A DNA stretch of 64,000 nt from Corynebacterium gallinarum. GTDB taxonomy: Bacteria > Actinomycetota > Actinomycetes > Mycobacteriales > Mycobacteriaceae. Both the position numbers and the translations under genes were made by a program. The notes below the pieces were generated by a model. The model saw only the letters and a list, made by a program, of their open reading frames with translations. It ran no database searches and was not told where the DNA came from. The DNA is taken from the NCBI RefSeq assembly GCF_014837045.1, contig NZ_JACSPR010000009.1, positions 54,299 through 118,298 of the forward strand. The letters are read 5' to 3'. This document shows positions 38,223 to 46,933 of this stretch, piece by piece. Position 1 is the first letter of the stretch. The number at the start of each line of letters is the position of its first letter.

Positions 38223-39461
38223 TCAAACCCCAGCCCCCACCACCGGCGCGTTCTTCCCGAACAACGCCACCAGGTGCACAACCAGCCCCACCAACGGCCC
38301 AACAATCAAAGCCAGCGCAGCGCCCATCGCCAGTGACCACGGCCCCATCAAAATCGCCACCGCTACCACCGTCGCGACCACCCAGCCGGCCAGGTACAGT
38401 CCATGCCGGTCGTAGGCAATCGTCGCGCAACCCGTGACCATCAACATCGCAGTTGTCGTAGCCCCCAGCGTCAGCGCAGCCAGCAGACTACCCGGCACGG
38501 CGAAGATCTCCTGACGCAGGATCACCTCGAAAAGCCATGGCCCGATCAACCACGCCAACCCGGAGCCAACCAGCCCGACCCCCCACACAATCGCCAGGGG
38601 CCCGGCAAGTGCATTCCACGGGGAACGCCCACCCTGCACGAATCGCACGATGATCGCGGATTGGAATTGCTGCAGCGGCACAAGCAAAGGAGCGCGTGTC
38701 AGCGTGACCGCATAGATCACGGCCGCAGCTGTCACGGCCTGGCCAGTGGTGTCGGGGTTGGTCAGCTTCACCAGCGTAGGAAAGCCAGTGATCAGCACGG
38801 CCGTCGAGCCAGATGCTGCCATCGCGGTGAGTGCCTGTCGCATAAATACCGGCCCCGACACATCGGTCACCGAGCCCAGCGCCGCCCGCGCCGAGCGCGA
38901 GAGCCCCACAATCACCACCCACGACACCGCCCCCACCACGGTGATGAACAGGAAGGCCAGCAGCTGGTATCCCAGCAGCCACGCCACCACAGCCAGGATC
39001 ATACGCACGCCGGTGTCCAGGGAGATCAGCGCCGCGTACTGCTTCCATAGCTGACATCCCGACAAAATCCCCGAGACTGTCGCCTGCACGGCGTAGCTGC
39101 CCAGGCCGACGGCGAGCATGCCGACGCCGATGCTTTGGTGCTCGCTAAGCAGCCGCCCGATCCAGAACGGTGCGGTCAGCCCGAGCACCACCGCGGTCAC
39201 CGCAGCAGCGCCCAGTGAGAACAGGATCGGCCGCACCGAGCTTCTCGACGCCACCTTCTCCCCACCCCGCGCCGCCGACACCGCCCGCGTGGTCTCCTGC
39301 GTCAGCCCGGTCAGCACGCCAGTGCCGGCGAAGAACAGCCCCCAGTAGGCGGTGAACTCCTCGGTCAGTGTGCCGGAGGAGCCGAGTGCCCAGGCGGCGA
39401 TGATAATGACCACGAAGCCGGAGATACCGGCGATGATGGTGGCCAGAGTCAGGTATTTCAT
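38223..39461 (-). CDS. Polysaccharide flippase-like multispanning membrane protein (MATE/Wzx superfamily)
   Basis: 412 aa with about 12 predicted helices and few charged loops, the pattern of Wzx/MurJ-type flippases. The start overlaps the end of the M1 peptidase by 4 nt (39458-39461), so both are translated together. The Wzy and Wzz genes lie 6-20 kb away on the other strand; whether this is the Wzx of that locus is a plausible but untested inference, since no other flippase is visible in it. Confidence 0.75.
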   Translation of the reverse strand: MKYLTLATIIAGISGFVVIIIAAWALGSSGTLTEEFTAYWGLFFAGTGVLTGLTQETTRAVSAARGGEKVASRSSVRPILFSLGAAAVTAVVLGLTAPFWIGRLLSEHQSIGVGMLAVGLGSYAVQATVSGILSGCQLWKQYAALISLDTGVRMILAVVAWLLGYQLLAFLFITVVGAVSWVVIVGLSRSARAALGSVTDVSGPVFMRQALTAMAASGSTAVLITGFPTLVKLTNPDTTGQAVTAAAVIYAVTLTRAPLLVPLQQFQSAIIVRFVQGGRSPWNALAGPLAIVWGVGLVGSGLAWLIGPWLFEVILRQEIFAVPGSLLAALTLGATTTAMLMVTGCATIAYDRHGLYLAGWVVATVVAVAILMGPWSLAMGAALALIVGPLVGLVVHLVALFGKNAPVVGAGV

Positions 39462-40846
39462 GGGCGGTCAGGAAACGCTGGCAGCTGGGGGTTTTTCAGC
39501 CAGGCGTTCCAGACGTCGACAAGCTCGGATTCGGCGACCCCCGCCGACGCGCACGCCGCGGCGAGGTGTCGCCACAGATCACGTGGTTCCACCAGCCCGT
39601 GTTTGCCCTCGGCGACGTAGGCGCGAAGGGCGGGGAAGAAGTGGGCATCACCAAGCAACACCCGGAAGGCGTGGACGGTGAGCGCACCGCGCTTGTACAC
39701 GCGGTCATCGAACATGTCCTTGGGGCCGGGGTCGGCGAGCACAATGTCCTGGCCCAGCTCGGCGATCTTCGCGTAATGCCTCCGGGCGCTTTCCGCGGCG
39801 GAGATCCCGATGGACTTCTCAAACCACAACCACTCGGCGTAGCAGGCGAAGCCCTCATTGAGCCAGATGTCATTCCACTGCGCCAAGCCCAGGGAGTTGC
39901 CGAACCACTGGTGGGAGAGCTCATGGGCGATCAGGCGTTCCCATTCGCCGTCCCCGGTGGCGAAGTTGGATCCGAAGGTGGACAGCCCCTGCGCCTCGAT
40001 GGGGATCTCCAGGTCATCCTCAGTGATCACCACGCGGTAGTTAGCGAACGGGTAGGGGCCGAACAGCTCCTCATACACATCCACCATCTGCGCCTGCGGG
40101 CGGAAGTCCTGCAGCACCCGTTCGCGCAGGTCGATATCACCGGTGGGGATATACGCCAGCACCGGCACCCCGGACTTCGACGCCCCCAGCGACACCTCTT
40201 CATACGAACCCACCTGGATGGTGGCCAGGTAGGTAGCCATGGGTTCGCGGGTGCGGTAGTGCCAGGTGGTGGCACTGCCACGGGTGATGCGCCCGACCAG
40301 GTCGCCGTTGGAGATCACCATGTAGTCATTGTCGGCGGTGACCTTTATATCGAAACGCGCCTTCTCATCGGGGGTGTCATCGCTGGGCAGCCAGCTCGGC
40401 GCGCCACACGGCTGTGAGGCCACCAGGGCTCCGTTGTCCAGCTCCTCCCACCCGATCGCACCCCAGGGCGTGCGCGTGGGACGCGGGTTGCCGCGGTAGC
40501 GGATGGTCAGGGAGAACTCCTGATCCACCGGGATTGCCTCGCGGAAACTGATATGCAGTTTCTTGTTGCTGTGCCTAAACCGTGCCACCTGCACATTGGT
40601 GCCGGCGGTGCCCTGCGCGGTGACCTTCTCCACGCGGAGGTTGTTGCTCAAATCCAGGGTCAGCGAGGTCAGCGGATGGTAGTTCACCATATGCAGCGTC
40701 GCAGTCCCCATGAGCAGATTCGGTGATACCCGGTAGGTGAGGTCAAGCTCGTAGTTCCGGATGTGGAATCCGAGGTTGAAGTCGATACCGGTGTAGGAAT
40801 CACGGGTACCGGGTACAGGGGTGGATCGCATCCGTCTCGTAGTCAT
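39458..40846 (-). CDS. M1-family zinc aminopeptidase
   Basis: 462 aa, shorter than the two- to four-domain members (about 850), so only the N-terminal beta domain and the catalytic domain are present. Zinc motif H-E-L-S-H-Q-W-F-G followed after 18 residues by N-E-G-F-A (HExxH-x18-E). No signal peptide, so cytosolic peptide trimming is likely. It starts 12 nt after the stop of the prolyl oligopeptidase gene, so the peptidase pair plus the flippase form one operon. Confidence 0.9.
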   Translation of the reverse strand: MTTRRMRSTPVPGTRDSYTGIDFNLGFHIRNYELDLTYRVSPNLLMGTATLHMVNYHPLTSLTLDLSNNLRVEKVTAQGTAGTNVQVARFRHSNKKLHISFREAIPVDQEFSLTIRYRGNPRPTRTPWGAIGWEELDNGALVASQPCGAPSWLPSDDTPDEKARFDIKVTADNDYMVISNGDLVGRITRGSATTWHYRTREPMATYLATIQVGSYEEVSLGASKSGVPVLAYIPTGDIDLRERVLQDFRPQAQMVDVYEELFGPYPFANYRVVITEDDLEIPIEAQGLSTFGSNFATGDGEWERLIAHELSHQWFGNSLGLAQWNDIWLNEGFACYAEWLWFEKSIGISAAESARRHYAKIAELGQDIVLADPGPKDMFDDRVYKRGALTVHAFRVLLGDAHFFPALRAYVAEGKHGLVEPRDLWRHLAAACASAGVAESELVDVWNAWLKNPQLPAFPDRP

Positions 40847-40858
40847 CGCTAGGTGATA

Positions 40859-42883
40859 TTACCCCTCATCAGCTGAAACCAAACCCAGCGCCGTTTCGAT
40901 CCACGTGTAGATCAACGACTCCATGTGCGCCACCTGCTTGTTATCCGCGGCACCTGCGTGACCGCCTTCGGTGTTTTCGTAATAATCCACGGGCTGGCCG
41001 GCATCGTCAAGCGCCTGGGCGAACAAGCGGGCGTGCGCGGGGTGCACGCGATCATCCCGCGTCGAGGTGGTCACCAGGGCCGGCGGGTAGGGGCGCTTGT
41101 CGACGCCCGAGATATTATGCAACGGCGAATACGATTCAATCACCGCCCGTTCGTCTGGATCATCCGGGTTGCCGTACTCCGCCATCCACGACGCCCCTGC
41201 CGACCAGGTGTGATAGCGCAGCATATCGGTCAGCGGCACCTGCACCACCGCCGCCCCAAACGCCTCTGGATACTGGGTGAGTGCCCCACTGGTGAGCAGG
41301 CCACCATTGGACCCACCCCTAATGGCGATGAGCTCCGGGGTGGTATACCCGCGGGCGACCAGATCCTCCAGGACGGCGCGGTGATCCTCCCACACCTTCA
41401 GCCGGTTCAGCCTGGTGGCCTGGGAATGCCACTGCGGTCCGAACTCACCACCGCCACGCAGATTGGCCTCGACAAACAGGTAACCCTTCTCCAGCCAGGC
41501 GATACCCCGGGTGGGGGAGTGACCCGGGGTGAGAGAAACCTCGAAACCGCCATAGGCATGCACCAGGGTGGGCAGTGGCTGTTGGTCAGAGCTGAACCGT
41601 CCGGAGATGAAATACGGGATCTTCGTCCCATCCTTGGACGTTGCCCAATGCTGACGGGTCTCCAGCCCGGTGTTATCCCACTGCAAGGGCGAACGGCGTA
41701 CCTCGGTCAGCTCCAGGGACTCAGAGAGATCCCCACGCAACAGGGCACCTGGCTGGGTGAAGCTGGTGGCCTGCACCCAGATCTCATCCCCACTCAACGC
41801 AGAGGTGGCCACAATGTGCGCGGTGGCATGCTCCGGCAGGGGCAACGGGCGCTGCTCACCGGTGGGGTTATCAATATCCACCACCGCGATCGAGGTGGAC
41901 ACATTATCCAGCAGGGTCAACAGCAGATGATTCTTGGTGGAGGATAATCCCTGCAGCGAGGTGGAGGCCGTCGGGGTGAACACGGGCTCAAATGCACGCT
42001 GGCCATCCAGGAAAGCAGCAAACTCCATCACACCGAGACCACCGGCCGGGATGCCGGCAAACTCCGTGCGTGGATTGATGAAGATCCACTGATTGCGCAC
42101 CACCACATCACAATCATCCGGCACCTCAAGGGCGATGAGCTCACCATCTACCTCCACGAACTCACGGGAGTTGTAGAAATCCACTGCCCGGGACACAAAA
42201 GTACGCTCCCAGCCAGGCGTTGGATCCACCCACGCACCCACCGCCACATCCTCTGTTTCACCTTCGAAGAACAGCGGTGAGCTGGCAAGATCTTCCCCGC
42301 GCTTCCAGGTGAGCACGCGCGCCGGGTACACGGAGGTGGTCAGCGAACCCTCACCGGTATCCGTGCCGATCAACAGGGTTTCCCGGTCCAACCAGGACAC
42401 ATCCGTCTTAGCTTCGGGGATGGTGAAGGGGGCATCTTCCACGAAGGTTGCCGTGGTGAGGTCGAACTCCCGGATGACGGTGGCATCCGCACCACCGCGG
42501 GAGAGCTTCACCAGCGCCAGATCATATTCCGGGGCGCGCACCTGAGCCCCCTTCCACACCCAGTTCTCCTCCTCGGCTTCCGCCAGGGCATCAAGATCAA
42601 TGAGCACCTCCCAGGTTGGCTCGCCGGTGAGATACGACTCCAGCGTGGTGGTGCGCCACAGCCCCCGCGGGTGGGTGGCATCACGCCAGAAGTTGTACAG
42701 CCTCTCCCCGCGCCGGCTGACATAAGGGATGCGGTCATCGGTGTCCAGTGCCTCCAGGAGGCGCTGTTGCAGTGCGGTGCGTGGCGCCTCAGGGAGCTTG
42801 TCGACGGTGGCTTCCGAATGTTTTTCCGCCCATTCCAGGGCCTCGGGTGAATCGATGGGTTCGAGGAAGGAGTAATCAGTCAT
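40859..42883 (-). CDS. Prolyl oligopeptidase-family serine peptidase
   Basis: 674 aa from ATG 42881-42883 (M-T-D-Y-S-F-L-E). The frame is open further upstream but without conserved residues. Seven-bladed propeller region from about 75 to 420, then the alpha/beta hydrolase domain with R-G-G-S-N-G-G (Ser), T-S-T-R-D-D-R-V-H (Asp) and E-G-G-H-A-G-A (His). It cleaves short peptides after proline. TACCCT ends 7 nt before the ATG, suggesting a leaderless message. Confidence 0.9.
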   Translation of the reverse strand: MTDYSFLEPIDSPEALEWAEKHSEATVDKLPEAPRTALQQRLLEALDTDDRIPYVSRRGERLYNFWRDATHPRGLWRTTTLESYLTGEPTWEVLIDLDALAEAEEENWVWKGAQVRAPEYDLALVKLSRGGADATVIREFDLTTATFVEDAPFTIPEAKTDVSWLDRETLLIGTDTGEGSLTTSVYPARVLTWKRGEDLASSPLFFEGETEDVAVGAWVDPTPGWERTFVSRAVDFYNSREFVEVDGELIALEVPDDCDVVVRNQWIFINPRTEFAGIPAGGLGVMEFAAFLDGQRAFEPVFTPTASTSLQGLSSTKNHLLLTLLDNVSTSIAVVDIDNPTGEQRPLPLPEHATAHIVATSALSGDEIWVQATSFTQPGALLRGDLSESLELTEVRRSPLQWDNTGLETRQHWATSKDGTKIPYFISGRFSSDQQPLPTLVHAYGGFEVSLTPGHSPTRGIAWLEKGYLFVEANLRGGGEFGPQWHSQATRLNRLKVWEDHRAVLEDLVARGYTTPELIAIRGGSNGGLLTSGALTQYPEAFGAAVVQVPLTDMLRYHTWSAGASWMAEYGNPDDPDERAVIESYSPLHNISGVDKRPYPPALVTTSTRDDRVHPAHARLFAQALDDAGQPVDYYENTEGGHAGAADNKQVAHMESLIYTWIETALGLVSADEG

Positions 42884-42896
42884 GGGGACAAGGGTA
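42884..42896 (-). promoter_or_regulatory. Candidate leaderless -10 (TACCCT) for the prolyl oligopeptidase
   Basis: On the minus strand TACCCT (plus 42891-42896) ends 7 nt before the ATG. It faces the divergent -10 at 42934-42939 with 37 nt between them. Confidence 0.5.
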
Positions 42897-42933
42897 GCTG
42901 TATGGGGCGGGAGGGAAGTGGTCCGTCCCGGCG

Positions 42934-42946
42934 TATCCTCGGGGGC
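42934..42946 (+). promoter_or_regulatory. Candidate leaderless -10 (TATCCT) for the monooxygenase-like gene
   Basis: TATCCT at 42934-42939 ends 7 nt before ATG 42947, with no Shine-Dalgarno. Confidence 0.5.
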
Positions 42947-43255
42947 ATGACTACACTTCTGGTTTTTGAATTCCCCTCCACAGGCCCCTTCGGTGCTGAT
43001 GCCGAGGCTGCCTACGCTGAGCTGGCCCACGATATCGCCGGTCAGGACGGCCTGATCTGGAAGGTATGGACGGAGGACCCACAACGCGAGGTCGCTGGCG
43101 GTGTCTACCTCTTCGCAGACGAGGCAAGCGCCCAGGCTTATGTGGAGAAGCACACCGCGCGGCTGGCTGGTTTCGGGATAACCGATATCACTGCGACATC
43201 GTATGAGGTGAATGAAGGGCTGTCACGTATTGATCATGCGGTGTTGGAGCGCTGA
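42947..43255 (+). CDS. YdhR-like monooxygenase-fold protein
   Basis: 102 aa, a dimeric ferredoxin-like (ABM) fold protein by pattern: L-L-V-F-E-F-P at the start, then G-L-I-W-K-V-W-T-E and G-G-V-Y-L-F-A-D-E-A-S-A-x-A-Y. These residues are the YdhR family signature. Real activity is unknown for most members. The upstream start at 42902 is less likely because of the leaderless geometry at ATG 42947. Confidence 0.8.
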   Translation: MTTLLVFEFPSTGPFGADAEAAYAELAHDIAGQDGLIWKVWTEDPQREVAGGVYLFADEASAQAYVEKHTARLAGFGITDITATSYEVNEGLSRIDHAVLER

Positions 43256-43288
43256 TCTCGTCTGAAACCACTCGTAAGGGAAACCCAC

Positions 43289-43322
43289 AACGGCACCCCA
43301 CCTTTTAAGTGGGGTGCCGTTG
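43289..43322. terminator. Bidirectional terminator between the YdhR-like gene and cmt1
   Basis: AACGGCACCCCAC pairs perfectly with GTGGGGTGCCGTT around CTTTTAA. It lies between convergent genes, so it can serve both. Confidence 0.8.
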
Positions 43323-43348
43323 TAGTTAGAGGCTAAACGAGGGGACCT

Positions 43349-44455
43349 TTAAGCGTTCTCGTTCTCCAGCCCGAAGGAACGGGCGAAGGTGTCCCAGGAT
43401 CCGCGGAGGTCATCCTGCCACCAACCCCAGGAGTGGGTGCCGGTGGGGCGCAGGTTCCAGTCGGCAGGGATGCCGGCGTGGTCCAGCTTTGCCTTGAGGT
43501 CGTGGGTGCACTTGTTGGTGGCTGCCTCGATGAGTCCACCGGTGACGATGGTCTCGGTCATGGCCAGGGACAGGTAGGCCTGATCCAGACCTTCGAAGCG
43601 GGGGCTGCCGGCCGACTCCCAGTGGCCAGCCAGACCGGAGGCGTTGGAGACGTACAGGTCGGTGCCGCGCAGCTTGTCGGAGTTGATCAGGGCATCGTTG
43701 TAGATGTTGACCTCCCCACCGCGTGGACCCCACATCTGCTCCGGGGTGGCGTTGCCACGATCGAGGGTGAGCTTCAGGTACTCCCACGGCAGAGGCTGAG
43801 AAGTGGATGCACAACCGGAGAAGGACGCAGCCGCATCGTAGAAACCGGGGTAGTGCTGCGGGAACAGCAGTGAGGTGGTGGCGGACATGGACATGCCGGC
43901 AATGGCGCGCTGTCCGTCAGCGTTGAGCTCTGCTTCCAGCGGCCCTGGAAGCTCCTTGACCAGGAAGGTCTCCCACATCTGCTTGCCGCCGAGTGCTGCA
44001 TTCTCCTGCACCCAATCGGTGTAGTAGGAGAACTTGCCTTCCATGGGGATGACCACGTTGACGTTCTTCTCAAGGTAGAAATCAATCACGTCGGTCTGCA
44101 TGACCCAGTTGGCTGCGCCTTCGCCGCCGTCGCCACCGTTGAGGAGGTAGATGACCGGGCGCGGGCCAGCGGACTCATCGGCAGTGATGACAACGAGGGG
44201 AACATCGCGGTCCATGGAGGGGGAGTAGGCCCACATCTCCTTCACGCGGTCATCAGCAGCGTTGACGTATGCGCGCCAACGCGGTGCCGGCTTCTCCGGG
44301 TATTTCGCACCCTCGGTGATGGTAGATAATGCGGTGTCACCGGCAACATCAGCTGGGCTCAGCTCAGCTGCCGTTGCAGCGTTAGGAGCAGCAATGGCGG
44401 ACATGGCAATACCCAGCGCGGCGATGGGCGCGGCAATACGGCGAAGAAGCTTCAT
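43349..44455 (-). CDS. cmt1: Secreted corynomycolyltransferase
   Basis: 368 aa from ATG 44453-44455, with GAGGGA 6-7 nt upstream. A signal peptide (M-K-L-L-R-R, hydrophobic core, cleavage near A-T-A-A) precedes an alpha/beta-hydrolase domain of the antigen 85 type: the nucleophile lies in G-M-S-M-S and the catalytic His in G-T-H-S-W-G-W-W. It moves mycolic acids from trehalose to arabinogalactan or trehalose monomycolate, building the outer mycolate layer. In C. glutamicum cmt1 sits just before the wzz gene, as here. Confidence 0.9.
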   Translation of the reverse strand: MKLLRRIAAPIAALGIAMSAIAAPNAATAAELSPADVAGDTALSTITEGAKYPEKPAPRWRAYVNAADDRVKEMWAYSPSMDRDVPLVVITADESAGPRPVIYLLNGGDGGEGAANWVMQTDVIDFYLEKNVNVVIPMEGKFSYYTDWVQENAALGGKQMWETFLVKELPGPLEAELNADGQRAIAGMSMSATTSLLFPQHYPGFYDAAASFSGCASTSQPLPWEYLKLTLDRGNATPEQMWGPRGGEVNIYNDALINSDKLRGTDLYVSNASGLAGHWESAGSPRFEGLDQAYLSLAMTETIVTGGLIEAATNKCTHDLKAKLDHAGIPADWNLRPTGTHSWGWWQDDLRGSWDTFARSFGLENENA

Positions 44456-44937
44456 GTTTTTCCCTCGTGAAATTATGGTCAGTGGCCCCAAAGGCTGGTT
44501 AGAACCAGATCGGGACATCCGGGGTATTAAACCCATGTGATAGTTAATATAAACCAAAAGTGGCCGTACAGCCCGTTATGCCTCTTATTAGCGAGGCTCT
44601 TTTTGGTACATCGACGATTCGTGACTTGACGTTAACAGTTTCAGTGGGAATCTGAAATCTTATTTTTATATTCGATAGTTTTCCGCGACAGTTCCCTCCC
44701 GATGTTCACGGGGGAGGACGGGGGAAGGCGCATTTCGGGGATGCGCTGAATTTGTTCCGTTGACAGGCTACATTTGTCTATTTGGACACTCAGGGAGCTG
44801 GGTTACCGAAATCGGGTTATGCTGATTTAAGTCTAAACGTTGTTTTAAGCTGGATTTTTTCTGGCGATAGCATGGGTGGTTAGGTAGTTCTAACGTCCCA
44901 GAAGTAAAAATCCACAAGTAATGAGGGCTCCGGAAAC
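44456..44937. other. Divergent intergenic region between cmt1 and the Wzz-kinase gene
   Basis: This 482-nt AT-richer stretch must carry both promoters. On the plus strand GCCTC...GAGGC followed by TCTTTTT (44580-44604) looks like a small terminator or attenuator in front of the polysaccharide operon. A TTGACA at 44761-44766 has no convincing -10 at 16-18 nt. I see no gene here. Confidence 0.5.
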
Positions 44938-46335
44938 ATGGAACTACGCGAGTACGCGACAATCTTGATGAAGAACTGGGTGCTCATTGTTGTTGCATCC
45001 ATTCTTGGAATTGCAGCTGGAGCAGGGTTTTCTCTGCTCGCCACACCTGAGTACCAGTCTCGTACACAGCTTTATGTTTCGGTCAGGTCCGGTGCAGGTA
45101 CCACCTCGGAACTGGCCCAGGGCGCAACCTTCTCCCGCCAGATTGTTAACAGTTACGTTGACGTGGTTACCTCGGGTGTGGTGTTGGAGCCGGTCGTCGA
45201 AAAGCTTGGCTTGGAAATGACCGCAGGTCAGCTGCGAGCCCACATTATCGCTTCCTCTCCTGGGGATACTGCATTGATCAATATCACCGCCACCAGCCCG
45301 TCGCCGGAGCAGGCGGCTGAGATTGCCAATGAGGTGGGGGAGAGCTTCAAGAATGTGGTGCAGACCGAGCTGGAGCCTGATACTGGTGCCGGAGGCAGCC
45401 CCGTCAATCTCACCACCATTCAGACTGCCAATACTCCAACCTCGGCGGTGAGCCCCAATGTGCCGATGAATATCATCCTCGGCCTGCTGGTTGGTTTTGC
45501 GATCGGTGTGGGTATCGCTGTGCTGCGCACCATCCTGGATACCCGCATTCACTCCCTCAGCGACGTGGAAGAGATCACCGATAAACCACTACTTGGTGGT
45601 GTCCTCGAAGATCCAGAGGTGAAGAAGAATCCTCTGGTAATGCAGGCCAGGCCACATAGCCCAAATGCAGAAGCCTACCGGGCATTCCGCACCAACCTAC
45701 AGTTCCTCGATGTTGATAACAGCTCATCTGTCTTTGTGATCACCTCTCCCAATCCTAGTGAGGGCAAGTCCACCACCTCCATCAACCTGGCGCTCGCCCT
45801 GGCTGAATCGGGTGCGCGGGTGGCACTGGTGGAAGCAGATCTCCGTCTGCCAAAGGTGAGCAAGTATCTCGATGTAGAAGGCGGAGCAGGTCTCACCGAT
45901 GTGCTCATTGGCAAGGCAGAGCTCAACGATGTGCTACAGCGGTGGGGTAGGACTCAGCTCTACTTCCTGCCCGCTGGGCGTATCCCACCCAACCCAAGCG
46001 AATTGCTGGGATCCTCTTCCATGACCCAGGTGATTGATCAACTGGATGAAGGCTTTGACTACGTGATCATTGATGCGCCTCCAATCCTGGCGGTTACTGA
46101 TGCTGCAGTCATTGGGCATGGTAAGGCCGGAATTCTGGTGGCTGTTGCCGCAGGTGCCACCAAGAAGCCGGAGCTTGAAGCGGCAATCCAGACTCTTGAT
46201 CATGCAGGCTCCAACATGCTTGGTGTTGTCGTAACCATGCTGCCACCGAAGGCTGCGGCAGGTTATGGTTATGGCAACTACGGATATGGTGACCCGAAGA
46301 AGATCGCGACAGCAGCGGTGAATCCTGATGAGTGA
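44938..46335 (+). CDS. wzz: Wzz chain-length regulator fused to tyrosine kinase (BY-kinase)
   Basis: 465 aa. The Wzz part has a helix at 12-34, an extracytoplasmic region and a second helix near 175-197. The cytosolic kinase has Walker A S-P-N-P-S-E-G-K-S-T (270-279), Walker A' V-A-L-V-E-A-D-L-R, Walker B Y-V-I-I-D-A-P-P. The Gly/Tyr-rich Y-G-Y-G-N-Y-G-Y-G near the end is the usual autophosphorylation cluster. In most actinobacteria and Firmicutes such proteins regulate polysaccharide chain length and export. The next gene, a phosphatase, overlaps it by 8 nt and would dephosphorylate the cluster. Confidence 0.92.
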   Translation: MELREYATILMKNWVLIVVASILGIAAGAGFSLLATPEYQSRTQLYVSVRSGAGTTSELAQGATFSRQIVNSYVDVVTSGVVLEPVVEKLGLEMTAGQLRAHIIASSPGDTALINITATSPSPEQAAEIANEVGESFKNVVQTELEPDTGAGGSPVNLTTIQTANTPTSAVSPNVPMNIILGLLVGFAIGVGIAVLRTILDTRIHSLSDVEEITDKPLLGGVLEDPEVKKNPLVMQARPHSPNAEAYRAFRTNLQFLDVDNSSSVFVITSPNPSEGKSTTSINLALALAESGARVALVEADLRLPKVSKYLDVEGGAGLTDVLIGKAELNDVLQRWGRTQLYFLPAGRIPPNPSELLGSSSMTQVIDQLDEGFDYVIIDAPPILAVTDAAVIGHGKAGILVAVAAGATKKPELEAAIQTLDHAGSNMLGVVVTMLPPKAAAGYGYGNYGYGDPKKIATAAVNPDE

Positions 46336-46933
46336 CAGTTTCCGTATTCTCACTGTCTGCACCGGTAATATCTGTAGGTCCCCTCTGGCGGAACAACTGT
46401 TGAAATCTGCCCTTCGGGGGGTGGAGCATATCGAATTTGATTCAGCCGGCACCCAGGCCATGGTGGACAATCCCATGCCTGAGCATTCCCTCGAAATCGC
46501 AAAGAATAACGAGATCAGCGACGCTGAGTTGCACCGTGGAAAGCAGTTGCTCGAGGCCCACCTAGACTCTGCCGATCTGATTCTGGCCATGGATCGGGGG
46601 CACCGCAGGAAGATTGTCGAGCTTAGCTCGCGTGCTACCCGTAAGGTGTTTACCGTCCGGGAGTTCAAGAGACTGATTGATGTGACTACAGATGAGTATC
46701 TCCGAGCTGAAATCCTAGCTTCCGACGGTACACCCGTCGGCAAGCTGCGTGCAGCTGTTGATGCCGCCCGGTTGGGCCGCAGCGATCTGATCCCTTTGGA
46801 TAATCCGGATGATGATGATGTTGTTGACCCCTACGGACAGGACAAAGCCGTGTACGACGCCTCCGCGCAGCAGTTGGTTCCTGTTGTGGCAGATGTGGCT
46901 TCCTACCTCCGGCGCGCAATGGAGATGGAGTAA
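46328..46933 (+). CDS. Low-molecular-weight protein tyrosine phosphatase
   Basis: 201 aa. The P-loop is C-T-G-N-I-C-R-S (Cys11 to Arg17 plus Ser18). A late V-V-D-P-Y-G supplies the general acid Asp. It is longer than the usual 145-160 residues, with an insert of about 40 residues between the P-loop half and the acid. It overlaps wzz by 8 nt and ends TAATG into the next gene, so all three are coupled. It is the expected counter-enzyme of the BY-kinase. Confidence 0.92.
   Translation: MSDSFRILTVCTGNICRSPLAEQLLKSALRGVEHIEFDSAGTQAMVDNPMPEHSLEIAKNNEISDAELHRGKQLLEAHLDSADLILAMDRGHRRKIVELSSRATRKVFTVREFKRLIDVTTDEYLRAEILASDGTPVGKLRAAVDAARLGRSDLIPLDNPDDDDVVDPYGQDKAVYDASAQQLVPVVADVASYLRRAMEME

Noticed and set aside
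44761..44766. TTGACA as -35 of a wzz promoter
   Set aside because: No TANNNT-like sequence at 16-18 nt; kept only as a remark in the intergenic entry.
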